DNA of 39,796 nt from Chloroflexota bacterium (lineage in GTDB: Bacteria; Chloroflexota; Anaerolineae; Anaerolineales; Villigracilaceae): the NCBI GenBank assembly GCA_024224815.1, contig JAAENC010000238.1:1-39796 (forward strand). The letters run 5' to 3'. Position 1 is the stretch's first letter, and the number at the start of each line of letters is the position of its first letter. The notes below the pieces were generated by a model. The model was not told the DNA's origin and did no database searches. It saw nothing but the letters and a program-made list of their open reading frames with translations. Below are positions 1-6,594 of this stretch, piece by piece. Both the position numbers and the translations under genes were made by a program.

Positions 1-111
1 AGGTGGCATTACAATCAGGTCAGACCACACAGTGCATTGGGCTACAAACCCCCAACCCCAGCAACTTTTCTCCCACTTACTTCACAATTGCAGCCTGCTG
101 GTGTAACATAA
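1..111 (+). CDS. IS3-family transposase (integrase core), C-terminal 36 residues
   Basis: Frame 1 is open from the first base to a double stop TAA TAA at 109-114. The peptide contains YNQVRPHSALGYKPP, the hallmark C-terminal motif of the rve/DDE integrase domain of IS3-family OrfB proteins (the usual form is YN..RPHSALGY.tP). The catalytic DDE residues lie upstream of the window. This is the tail of the protein that moves the element whose end lies at 140. It is assigned from this motif only, and the subgroup within IS3 is not determined. Confidence 0.85.
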   Translation, partial: RWHYNQVRPHSALGYKPPTPATFLPLTSQLQPAGVT

Positions 112-140
112 TAACTGGTACAACTATTGGGGGCAGGTCA
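1..140 (+). mobile_element. Right end of an IS3-family insertion sequence (partial)
   Basis: The window opens inside an insertion sequence. Bases 1-111 encode the C-terminus of an IS3-type integrase. The following bases to 140 look like the terminal inverted repeat, ending in GGGGGCAGGTCA, a C/G-rich end with the CA terminus usual for this family. Sequence from 141 onward matches the inside of the rdhC paralogue at 14.06 kb, so the junction lies at about 140/141. The left end is outside the window, so the target duplication cannot be checked here. Confidence 0.8.
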
Positions 141-1222
141 TGCCAGCCATTGAAGAATCAATGCCTGAAGCAGATCACTTTTCCCACCTCCAGGGACATG
201 GTACTGAAATCTATGTAGCCTGGGCAGATCCTGGTGAAGAAAACCTCCTTGGCTACGTGGGCCTGGGAGAAGCAAGCGGGTATGGCGGTCCTATGTTGAT
301 GGCTGTCGCAGTCACGCCAGAAGGCGAGGTGATGAATGCAGTGGTCATCTCGCATAAAGAAACTCCATCGTGGATGACTCGCGTACTGGGCACCGACTTC
401 ATTTCAGACCTGGTGGGGAAACCGTATGGAGATCCCTTTGAACTTGGTAATGATGTTGATGGAATCACCAGTGCGACCTATACGTCCAGGGCAATTGCTG
501 AGTCTGTCCACGATGGGGCCCGACAGGTCGCGGTGCAGGAGGGTTGGCCGGTTGATGCCAAGCCAAAACCGAAATTTGTCTTTGGTATTCCTGAGATTAC
601 TTTGCTGGCACTTTTTGCTGTTGGCTATTTTGGACATACATCAGGTTTCAAATATAAGAAACAAGCCCGTTGGGGTTCCATGATCGTTGGGATGGTGGTA
701 TTAGGGTTTATGTACAATAGCCCGCTGACCCTTTCCTCGATAAACAAATTCCTGATGGGCTTCTTCCCGCAATGGCAGACCAATTTGTATTGGTACATTC
801 TAATTCTGGGAATCATCTTTGTGTTCTCTGTGGATAATAAAAACCCATACTGCGAATGGTTCTGTCCCTTTGGTGCAGCACAGGAGTGTATGGGCGTGAT
901 TGGGGGGGCAAAGCCCCGGTCTCCCGGTAAATACCGTACATTTCTAAAATGGCTCCAGCGAGGTCTGGCCTGGGGTGCGATTTTGATCGCCCTGCTATTA
1001 CGAAATCCCGGAATCACCAGCTACGAGATCTTTGGAACCCTCTTTGACCTGGTGGGATCTAGCTTCCAATTTGCACTATTGGGAATTATCTTGATCGCAT
1101 CGATGTTCATCCGCCGTCCTTGGTGTGCTTATTTGTGTCCGCTGCACCCGGTAGATGAATTTGTTCGTATGACCAGGAAATGGATTTTAGGACTATGGCC
1201 GAAAAGAAAAACAACAAACTAA
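140..1222 (+). CDS. RdhC/NosR-like FMN-binding, 4Fe-4S membrane protein, 5'-truncated by IS3 (copy 1)
   Basis: The gene encodes a membrane flavoprotein of the NosR/RdhC (PceC) type, thought to pass electrons from the membrane to exported redox enzymes. Visible parts are the extracytoplasmic FMN-binding domain (about residues 10-130) with the flavinylation motif TSATYTS (T115 is the likely FMN-linked residue), then about five membrane helices. Two ferredoxin-like motifs follow: C238-x3-C242-P with C250, and C329-x3-C333-P. The paralogue at 14063 has 33 more N-terminal residues, including the first membrane helix. Here these are replaced by the IS3 end, and the ATG at 140 is formed by the junction itself. 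No ribosome binding site precedes it. Without the first helix the FMN domain would not be placed outside, so this is probably a non-functional remnant, although the rest of the frame is intact. It overlaps the next small gene. Confidence 0.8.
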   Translation: MPAIEESMPEADHFSHLQGHGTEIYVAWADPGEENLLGYVGLGEASGYGGPMLMAVAVTPEGEVMNAVVISHKETPSWMTRVLGTDFISDLVGKPYGDPFELGNDVDGITSATYTSRAIAESVHDGARQVAVQEGWPVDAKPKPKFVFGIPEITLLALFAVGYFGHTSGFKYKKQARWGSMIVGMVVLGFMYNSPLTLSSINKFLMGFFPQWQTNLYWYILILGIIFVFSVDNKNPYCEWFCPFGAAQECMGVIGGAKPRSPGKYRTFLKWLQRGLAWGAILIALLLRNPGITSYEIFGTLFDLVGSSFQFALLGIILIASMFIRRPWCAYLCPLHPVDEFVRMTRKWILGLWPKRKTTN

Positions 1223-1422
1223 AACAGATCATGCCGAATATCATCCTGGTGGTGGTATTGGTATGCGCAGTGCTGATTATCCTGGATGTTTCAAGCACTT
1301 TAATAGACGAGGGAGTCGGGTTATTCGATCAACCAGATCCAACTCTACCTGTAATTAACCAGGAAGTTGATGAGACTCCCTCAGTACCTTTACCCACACC
1401 TGAACCGATCGAAGATGCCTAA
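1195..1422 (+). CDS. Small single-pass membrane protein following rdhC copy 1
   Basis: This 75-residue protein has a lysine-rich cytoplasmic N-terminus, one membrane helix (about residues 13-35, ILVVVLVCAVLIIL) and a Pro/Glu/Thr-rich tail that would lie outside. It begins inside the end of the preceding gene, in another frame. An ATG at 1180 is also possible, but 1195 has AGGA just upstream and gives the cleaner N-terminus. The second operon has a shorter membrane protein at exactly the same place (15196-15309), which argues that both are real. No family is recognised. By position it may be a subunit or anchor working with RdhC. Confidence 0.6.
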   Translation: MAEKKNNKLKQIMPNIILVVVLVCAVLIILDVSSTLIDEGVGLFDQPDPTLPVINQEVDETPSVPLPTPEPIEDA

Positions 1423-1448
1423 AATTTTGGACACTGGACACTAACAAA

Positions 1449-2477
1449 ATGGAACACAAACAAAGCTTATCAAGACGCGATTTTATCAAGATCACAGCCG
1501 TGGCTGGGAGTGTACTTGCTGGCGGCAAGTTGCTCTTCGATTTAGTCAAAGACGAGGTAACCACTGTATCGGAATCCCGCCTGTTGATGGGCACGATCAT
1601 CAACCTGGCGGTAGTGGCCGAGAGCAATGCCGCAGGCGAGGCAGCGATTGAAGTCACTTTCACTGAACTGGAACGCCAGGTGGCGATCTTCAACCACCGT
1701 GAATCCGAAAGCCCGGTTGCTATTCTCAACAGCATTGGCAAGCTGGCCAAACCGCCTCAAGAACTGGTTGAGGTACTCACCCAGGCAATTGTGATCAGCG
1801 AGATGACCGGCGGCGCATTCGATGTTACAGTCAAGCCGTTGTTGGACCTTTATCAGCAATCGCAGCCAGAGCTTCCCAGTGCAGAAGCGGTTGAGTCAGC
1901 GCTCAGTCTGGTGGATTACACCCAACTTTCTGTTTCAAGTGAAGGGATAACTCTTGGACAGCCCGGAATGGCCATCACCCTGGACGGGATCGCCAAAGGA
2001 TTCATTGTTGATTCTGGTACTGCTGTGCTGAAGAAATTGGGTTTCGAGAATGTGTATGTCGAAGCCGGTGGTGATCTGATGGCATCCGGCAAGAAGGATG
2101 GCAATATCCCCTGGAAGATTGGGATCCAGTCTCCTCGCGAAGAGCAACCCGGCCTTCTGTCGCAGATCAACATCAGCAATCAGGCAGTTGCCACCTCCGG
2201 GGATTACTTCCAGTATTACTCGACAGACATGCTCAATCACCACATCATTGATCCTCGAATCGGGTTCTCATCTCCTGACCTGGCTTCGGTCACTATCCTG
2301 AGCGGGAATGCGATGCAGTCAGATGCGCTGGCAACCGCTGTGATGGTACTGGGAACTGATAAAGGACTGAAGCTAATTGAATCAATTCCTTTTGTTGATG
2401 CTTATCTCATCACAAAAGACCTGGAAGTTGAAGCATCCTCAGGTTTTTCATCTAAAGTTATCAATAAAGATGTGTAA
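1449..2477 (+). CDS. apbE: FAD:protein FMN transferase ApbE, Tat-exported (copy 1)
   Basis: ApbE uses FAD to attach FMN covalently to a Thr/Ser of [ST]-x-A-T-x-[ST] motifs in exported flavoproteins. The neighbouring RdhC-like protein carries such a motif and is the obvious substrate. Visible are a twin-arginine signal (SRRDFIK, residues 8-14, then a hydrophobic stretch), the early GTII motif, the central DGIAKGFIVD nucleotide-binding motif, EAGGDL, ATSGDY and HHIIDPRIG, and a DALATA motif near the C-terminus. The length of 342 residues is normal. Tat export is less common than Sec/lipoprotein export for this family, but the paralogue at 15314 has it too. The tatA gene directly downstream fits. 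The gene looks intact although its presumed partner upstream is truncated. Confidence 0.9.
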   Translation: MEHKQSLSRRDFIKITAVAGSVLAGGKLLFDLVKDEVTTVSESRLLMGTIINLAVVAESNAAGEAAIEVTFTELERQVAIFNHRESESPVAILNSIGKLAKPPQELVEVLTQAIVISEMTGGAFDVTVKPLLDLYQQSQPELPSAEAVESALSLVDYTQLSVSSEGITLGQPGMAITLDGIAKGFIVDSGTAVLKKLGFENVYVEAGGDLMASGKKDGNIPWKIGIQSPREEQPGLLSQINISNQAVATSGDYFQYYSTDMLNHHIIDPRIGFSSPDLASVTILSGNAMQSDALATAVMVLGTDKGLKLIESIPFVDAYLITKDLEVEASSGFSSKVINKDV

Positions 2478-2556
2478 AGAGGTATTTTGAGATAAGTGAC
2501 AACGTAAGTGTTAGAAATTTTATTAGCATGAAAAATAAAATTTCTGGAGGTTTATT

Positions 2557-2739
2557 ATGGCAGGGCTTGGACCAACTGAACTGATCATCATATTGGCGAT
2601 TGTCATTCTCATGTTTGGGGTTGGAAGAATTGGAAAGATTGCTGGTGAGATGGGTGGCGGTATCCGAGCTTTTCGTGAAGGTCTGAAAGGCGAGGATGAC
2701 GAAGATTCAACTGAAGAGGAAACCAAAACAGAAGAATAA
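2557..2739 (+). CDS. tatA: Twin-arginine translocase subunit TatA/E (copy 1)
   Basis: This 60-residue protein has the TatA layout: a short outer N-terminus with GPTELIIILAIVILMFG as the single membrane helix (residues 5-21), then an amphipathic helix (GRIGKIAGEMGGGIRAFREG) and an acidic tail. The FG hinge after the helix is conserved. TatA oligomers form the passage for folded proteins with RR signals. A strong site GGAGG precedes the ATG by about six bases. It sits 79 bases after apbE, whose product has a Tat signal, and a near twin closes the second operon (16320-16487). No tatC is in the window. Confidence 0.92.
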   Translation: MAGLGPTELIIILAIVILMFGVGRIGKIAGEMGGGIRAFREGLKGEDDEDSTEEETKTEE

Positions 2740-2768
2740 TTGAGAATTCTGATCAACTGTATCACCGG

Positions 2769-2800
2769 GATTCGGATTTTGATTCATTCAAATCCGAATC
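2769..2800 (+). terminator. Hairpin terminator after tatA copy 1
   Basis: A perfect 11-bp inverted repeat, GATTCGGATTT at 2769-2779 and AAATCCGAATC at 2790-2800, with a 10-base loop, lies 30 bases past the tatA stop. The bases after it are T-rich but do not form a clean T run, so termination is likely but may be weak. Confidence 0.6.
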
Positions 2801-2831
2801 TCTGTTGTGTGTTTCATAGTCGGAAATTTAT

Positions 2832-2885
2832 ATGGATCTATTAGGTGTAGGGCCACTTGAATTAATAAAGGTATTCGATTCATAA
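2832..2885 (+). pseudogene. Truncated start of a further tatA-like gene
   Basis: From the ATG at 2832 the frame reads MDLLGVGPLELIKVFDS and then TAA. The first twelve residues are the typical start of TatA/TatB proteins (GVGPLELI just before the membrane helix). The frame then loses the hydrophobic helix at about 2868 and stops. This is best read as a tatA cut by the plasmid-like segment that begins here. It is short, so chance similarity cannot be fully excluded, but the position right behind an intact tatA supports it. Confidence 0.5.
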
Positions 2886-3292
2886 TTAAACATCAACTGT
2901 GCTAACCTACTACTATGCTCAAAGCGAAATTAAGCCAAAAAAATGCTCGAATTGAACATTAGTGATGTTAATGGTCATTGTTAGATTCGAACCACAAAAT
3001 ATTTTGGTAATTTCTTACAAAAACACCATCTGCGACTCGAACGTTTTTGGGATAAAATTTTTAGGCATCTAGTTGAAAATCTGGCAAATCATCCAATTTT
3101 TGCCTAGTATCAAACCGAACCATAGACAAAAATCGCTCAGGATCAACTTTGGGGTGTTCGATTCGTCCTTGTACCCCTAATGAGACCTATCACGAACTTT
3201 CTCAGCTGAGTGTAGAGCAATTCTTGGCCCAATTACGCTTTGAAGATCGCAGTAAAGTGGAAGAATTGTCGCTCACTCTGGAGTAGTTCCGG
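2886..3292. other. Decayed gene-poor stretch at the left edge of the plasmid-like segment
   Basis: These 407 bases hold no intact gene. Two short open stretches lie head to head: minus 3183-3060, ending in the peptide MVRFDTRQKLDDLPDF plus four residues, and plus up to 3286, ending in LRFEDRSKVEELSLTLE. Their C-terminal ends resemble each other (E-x-F-L-x-x-x-R-F-[DE]-x-R-x-K-x-[DE]-[DE]-L). A short direct repeat GTRTTCGATTC occurs at 2871-2881 and again at 3154-3164. No promoter or RNA gene is evident. Confidence 0.4.
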
Positions 3293-3523
3293 ATGGTTTC
3301 TTCGATTGATACAAGTACCCCTCAAGTTCTAAACAACCATATATCAGTGCAAGTGGCGGCTTCGTATAGTGGCTATAGCTTGCAATACCTGCGACGTTTG
3401 CTTCGTGCAAGTAAGGTCGAAGGTATCAAAATCGGTCAATTATGGCTGGTTGACAAAGGTGCTCTCGATATTTATATCGAGAAAGCCCAAGATGCAACCG
3501 ACCAACGCTTTGGGCCGAGGTAG
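3293..3523 (+). CDS. Excisionase-like helix-turn-helix DNA-binding protein
   Basis: This 76-residue protein fits the small MerR/excisionase-type winged-helix fold. It has an N-terminal lead, then ISVQVAASYSGYSLQYLRRLL (the HTH, about residues 17-37), followed by the wing segment KVEGIKIGQLWLVDKGALDIYIE, which matches the usual pattern of such proteins (IKIGR.W.V....L..Y). Such proteins steer excision or plasmid maintenance, or act as small repressors. It lies 82 bases ahead of the parM-like gene with palindromic sites between them, so it may bind those sites. No strong ribosome site precedes the ATG. The exact role is not known. Confidence 0.65.
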   Translation: MVSSIDTSTPQVLNNHISVQVAASYSGYSLQYLRRLLRASKVEGIKIGQLWLVDKGALDIYIEKAQDATDQRFGPR

Positions 3524-3543
3524 TTTTTTATTTCCCTATAAGT

Positions 3544-3582
3544 GTTTACGAATGTAAACGCTTCCTGTTTACGTTTGTATAC
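3544..3582. promoter_or_regulatory. Paired palindromic operator / candidate centromere sites ahead of parM
   Basis: Two 16-bp sites with the same layout, GTTTACGAATGTAAAC at 3544-3559 (perfect inverted repeat) and GTTTACGTTTGTATAC at 3567-3582 (one arm imperfect), are 23 bp apart centre to centre, about two helical turns. They sit directly upstream of the parM-like gene, where parC and autoregulatory sites lie in ParM systems. Which protein binds, the HTH protein or the ParR candidate, is unknown. Confidence 0.6.
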
Positions 3583-3605
3583 ACCCCTCAAGAAAGGAGT
3601 AAATC

Positions 3606-4637
3606 ATGAGCGTTATTATTCTAGATGCTGGTAACAGCATCATCAAAGCAAAGATTGCAAACGGTGAAATTGCCTTCCCTCATGCAATTCAACCCCTGAC
3701 AGAAGGCGAATATCAGAAGATCATTTCAAGAGCAAGCATCAATGGAAATTCTGCTGATTACATTCGAGTAAATGGGAAACCCTATGTAATTGGAGAAAGT
3801 GCTGAAAGACATGGTGTTTTTGCTCAAAGATCAGGTGCTGCACGATATACCCGTGATTACTATGGCATTTTAGCGATTGCTGCACTTGCCCGTCTCTATG
3901 AACGTGGCCGTGAAGTAGCCATCTTTGGTAGCCATGCCCCTGGAGATGTGAAATATCGAGAAGATCTAATGAAATCGGTCGTAGGCGAGTGGACAGTCGA
4001 AATTGGAATGCGTAAGACCAGTTTCAGTGTGATCTACGCCAATACCTTTGACGAGCCTGTTGGTGGATTGATGAATGTCCTACTGACCGAAGATGGGCAA
4101 CATTACCAACATGCCAGTGTTGGAGAGGGGCGTTCGTTGGTAATTGACGTTGGTGGTTTCACTACAGATTGGTTGGCTGTCAATCCTGGGGGAGTAGTAG
4201 ATTACGGTCTTGCTAAAAGCATTTCTATTGGGATCAATCAAGTAATTTCGGATTTTGAAGAGAGCTTTCGCACAAACCATGTGGAGCTGGTGAAAGATAT
4301 TCCTGTGCTACCACCAGAACGAATCCGTAAAGCTATTGCAACTGGGATGTTTGAAGGTGGGGGGAAGAAGTACCCCTGTGGCGAATATGTGGATGAAGCT
4401 ACCAGTTTGTTTCTCAACAAGTTCGCTGATACTTATCAGCGTATTGCGGGTGGTGCATTAGCTTGGGACACCATAATTCTTACGGGTGGTGGTAGTGCCC
4501 TCCTCAGGCAAAAGCTACTCCCGATTCTGAAGCATGAGAAAGTATTGCTGGCAGACCAACTCAACAGCCTGCATCTGGCAAATGTTCGTGGCGGTCTCAA
4601 GCTATGGCGTTTGTATGACGCTTTGAAACTGCTATGA
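3606..4637 (+). CDS. parM: ParM/StbA-like plasmid segregation actin ATPase
   Basis: This 343-residue protein is an actin-like ATPase of the ParM/Alp type, which polymerises to push plasmid copies apart. The actin nucleotide-binding signatures are in order: phosphate-1 loop DAGNSIIKAK (residues 7-16), phosphate-2 loop DVGGFTTDW (181-189) and adenosine loop TGGGSALL near residue 297. The length is normal for the family. AGAAAGGAG just before the ATG is a good ribosome site. The stop overlaps the start of the next gene (ATGA), as is usual for parM-parR pairs. Outside plasmids such genes occur in integrated elements and phages. Here the pair marks a plasmid-derived segment inside the chromosome. 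Confidence 0.85.
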   Translation: MSVIILDAGNSIIKAKIANGEIAFPHAIQPLTEGEYQKIISRASINGNSADYIRVNGKPYVIGESAERHGVFAQRSGAARYTRDYYGILAIAALARLYERGREVAIFGSHAPGDVKYREDLMKSVVGEWTVEIGMRKTSFSVIYANTFDEPVGGLMNVLLTEDGQHYQHASVGEGRSLVIDVGGFTTDWLAVNPGGVVDYGLAKSISIGINQVISDFEESFRTNHVELVKDIPVLPPERIRKAIATGMFEGGGKKYPCGEYVDEATSLFLNKFADTYQRIAGGALAWDTIILTGGGSALLRQKLLPILKHEKVLLADQLNSLHLANVRGGLKLWRLYDALKLL

Positions 4638-4960
4638 GTAAGGTCTACAGTTTTCGCCTTGATGAGAAGAATCCCCGTGAAGCCCAGGCTATGAGGATAA
4701 TTGAAGCTTGGGTCGAGGAAGGTTTTTCTTTGCGCCATCAGCTTGTAAATATGATTGTCTCATCTAAGGACGGTGGAAGTGAGTATAGTGAGTTGCTCAG
4801 GCAAATTGAGCATTTACTTAGTAATTCGGAAAGATCACAAGAAGTGTCTGATGCAGATAGAAGAGAGCTTTCGGATGACTTTCTTGGTTCACTTAAAATG
4901 TCGGTAAAAGATGGTTACAGATCAATTTCCAGTACACCATCTTCAACAGACAAAGCATAA
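4634..4960 (+). CDS. Candidate ParR/StbB-type partner of ParM
   Basis: This 108-residue, highly charged protein starts within the parM stop (ATGA overlap), the position of the centromere-binding adaptor in ParMRC systems. The N-terminal segment (KVYSFRLDEKNPREAQAMRI) looks like the beta strand and first helix of a ribbon-helix-helix or StbB-like domain. It is followed by a helical region ending near residue 45 and a Ser/Asp-rich tail that could touch the ParM filament. Sequence similarity to known ParR proteins is not obvious to me; the call rests on the operon position and general build. Its stop lies at the edge of the segment, right beside the Rieske remnant. Confidence 0.6.
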   Translation: MSKVYSFRLDEKNPREAQAMRIIEAWVEEGFSLRHQLVNMIVSSKDGGSEYSELLRQIEHLLSNSERSQEVSDADRRELSDDFLGSLKMSVKDGYRSISSTPSSTDKA

Positions 4961-5171
4961 CTGGTGAGCGGTTCTTCAGCGGGACCTGAGAGTACGTTTC
5001 CGGCATAATCAAAAGTGGATTGATTGACGCTGCAACATTCCAGAGTCATCGTCCCAGCTAGTGGATCGATTATCTTCCTGCGTGGGTGCAGGCATTTTTG
5101 AAAGCGTAATATTCGCCATCATCGCCAAGAATTACTAAAACGGGATCAGCGAGAACTTCCCCTGTATTCAT
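4961..5171 (-). pseudogene. Rieske [2Fe-2S] protein remnant, frameshifted
   Basis: Read on the minus strand from the ATG at 5171, the frame gives a Rieske-like start (VLVILGDDGEYYAFKNACTHAG), with the first ligand pair C-T-H. It then needs a frameshift near 5070 to continue as DPLAGTMTLECC, STFDYAGNVLSGPAEEPLT, which is the second half of a Rieske domain. The second ligand motif (normally C-P-x-H) is degraded and its histidine is gone. The ATG overlaps the stop of the tetR gene (ATGA), so the two once formed an operon. The end is cut off where the parM/parR segment begins, which suggests that insertion broke it. Confidence 0.6.
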
Positions 5172-5779
5172 TTGCTTCCTAAATATTGCATTGCTGCTGA
5201 AAGCACTTCATCAACCATCCGATCTCGAAAAACAGGATCATCGATCCTACCGGTGTGAAACAAAATAAAAGGCACATTGACCATCCCCAATGTGGTGGTA
5301 GCCGCTAGCAGGGGATCACGTTCTGCGAAATCGCCCCGTTCCATGCCCAATTTCAGCAGGTTGGCTAATAGGTCAGCAGCGATCAATTTCTTTTGCTGAC
5401 CTTCTTCCAAATACTGATTTCCTTCCTCAGGAACAACCCAGCCCATCCGGTATATGTTCGGATTATCTTTTGCATAAGTAACTAACATTCCCAATAATTC
5501 TTTTACTAATGGGGGGATATCTTCGGTTAAAGCCCGCTCTTTTATCTTCTCAAATACACTTGACCAGTTTGATAACATTTGGTTTCGCAATGCTGATATG
5601 ATCGCGGCCTGGTTTTCAAAATAGGTAAATAAAGACATATGCGAAACTCCCAGTCGTTTCGCAATTGCCCGGCTGGTAATTGCATCGGGGCCATCTTCCT
5701 TCACAATAGCCAGAGTCACATCCAGAATTTTTTCGCGCATGGCCTGAATTTCTTCTTCTGTCTTTTTAGGGCGGGGCAT
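5168..5779 (-). CDS. TetR/AcrR-family transcriptional regulator
   Basis: This 203-residue regulator has the usual TetR build. The N-terminal HTH domain (residues 8-55) carries ITSRAIAKRLGVSHMSLFTYFENQ, matching the family pattern of a recognition helix followed by Y-F. A ligand-binding C-terminal domain follows. The ATG at 5779 is chosen over the one at 5785 because AAGGAG lies eight bases before it and only two before the other. It is divergent from the HdeD-like gene, and a 12-bp inverted repeat in the gap overlaps both promoters, so it probably represses itself and the plus-strand cluster. The ligand is unknown. A Rieske remnant follows directly. Confidence 0.88.
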   Translation of the reverse strand: MPRPKKTEEEIQAMREKILDVTLAIVKEDGPDAITSRAIAKRLGVSHMSLFTYFENQAAIISALRNQMLSNWSSVFEKIKERALTEDIPPLVKELLGMLVTYAKDNPNIYRMGWVVPEEGNQYLEEGQQKKLIAADLLANLLKLGMERGDFAERDPLLAATTTLGMVNVPFILFHTGRIDDPVFRDRMVDEVLSAAMQYLGSK

Positions 5780-5803
5780 AATCATAACTCCTTAAGGCTA
5801 AGC

Positions 5804-5873
5804 TAAATTATACACCGTACAAAAATGTAATCAAAGCATCTCTTGACATATTATTTATACTGTGTATAATTTA
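5804..5873. promoter_or_regulatory. Divergent promoters with a split inverted repeat (probable TetR operators)
   Basis: Plus strand: TTGACA at 5843-5848, a 16-bp spacer, and TATAAT at 5865-5870. Minus strand: TTGATT and TATAAT (5806-5811) with the same 16-bp spacing. Both -10 boxes lie inside the arms of a perfect 12-bp inverted repeat: TAAATTATACAC at 5804-5815 and GTGTATAATTTA at 5862-5873. Each half is thus both a -10 region and a likely repressor half-site. This fits self-regulation by the adjacent TetR protein and control of the cluster starting at 5935. Confidence 0.7.
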
Positions 5874-5934
5874 TACGATGTAAATTTTACCATACTATTC
5901 ACACTTTACAAGAAATAAAGTAAGGAGAGAAATA

Positions 5935-6507
5935 ATGACAATTGAAACCAACACCCCAACTGAAGAAGCCCTAAAAGAAGCAATTGCTTCGCTCTGGTGG
6001 ATGCCGCTGGTACGCGGTATTCTGCTGATCATCTTCGGCATGATTATGTTTTCAAGCCCTGGTTCCACCCTATTGAGCCTGATCTGGTTCATGGGCATCT
6101 ACTGGATCGTGGACGGAATTTTCAGCATCATCGAAGGTTTGCGCGGGCACACTGAAAAATCCCGCACCTGGACGATTGTCGGCGGCATTTTCGGGATTTT
6201 GGCTGGGATCTTTATCGTCGGGAATCCAGTTATCGCCGGGATGATCGGGAGCGGATTTCTGGCAACCCTGCTCGGGATCGCAACCATTGCTAACGGCACC
6301 GTGATAATCTTTGCAGGGCGCAACGGGCAGTGGACTTGGTGGGGGCTGATCATGGGCATCCTGTATGTCATTTTTGGCATCGTCATCTTTTCCCATCCCC
6401 TCCTAACAATGAGCACACTGGTTTGGATCTTCGCACTCTGGGCGCTGATCTCAGGCGTACTCGCCATCGTACTCGCTTTCAAAATGCGTGGATTGGCAAA
6501 AGCCTAA
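5935..6507 (+). CDS. HdeD-family (DUF308) six-helix membrane protein
   Basis: This 190-residue protein has about six membrane helices arranged as three repeated pairs, each with the HdeD pattern of a G-rich helix (GILLIIFGMIMFSSP, GIFGILAGIFIVGNP, GILYVIFGIVIFSHP) ending in a proline turn. HdeD of E. coli is linked to acid tolerance; most homologues have no known biochemical role. A good AAGGAG site precedes the ATG. It is the first gene after the TetR-controlled promoter. Stress or envelope function is inferred from the family only. Confidence 0.85.
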   Translation: MTIETNTPTEEALKEAIASLWWMPLVRGILLIIFGMIMFSSPGSTLLSLIWFMGIYWIVDGIFSIIEGLRGHTEKSRTWTIVGGIFGILAGIFIVGNPVIAGMIGSGFLATLLGIATIANGTVIIFAGRNGQWTWWGLIMGILYVIFGIVIFSHPLLTMSTLVWIFALWALISGVLAIVLAFKMRGLAKA

Positions 6508-6512
6508 TCATT

Positions 6513-6568
6513 CACCACAGAGACACAGAGAACACAAAGTTTTCATCTGTATCTCTGTGGTGCTTTTT
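6513..6568 (+). terminator. Terminator-like hairpin of the CACCACAGAGACACAGAG type
   Basis: A 17-bp inverted repeat with one mismatch, 6513-6529 and 6546-6562, is followed by TTTTT at 6564-6568. It lies between the HdeD-like and LURP-like genes and could stop or attenuate transcription between them. It may also be one copy of a dispersed palindrome. Confidence 0.55.
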
Positions 6569-6594
6569 CAAAAGAACTTATCTCGGAGAAAAAT

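Noticed and set aside
6513-6562. CRISPR-like repeat
   Set aside because: A single inverted repeat without spacers; better explained as a terminator or dispersed palindrome. No CRISPR array was seen in the window.
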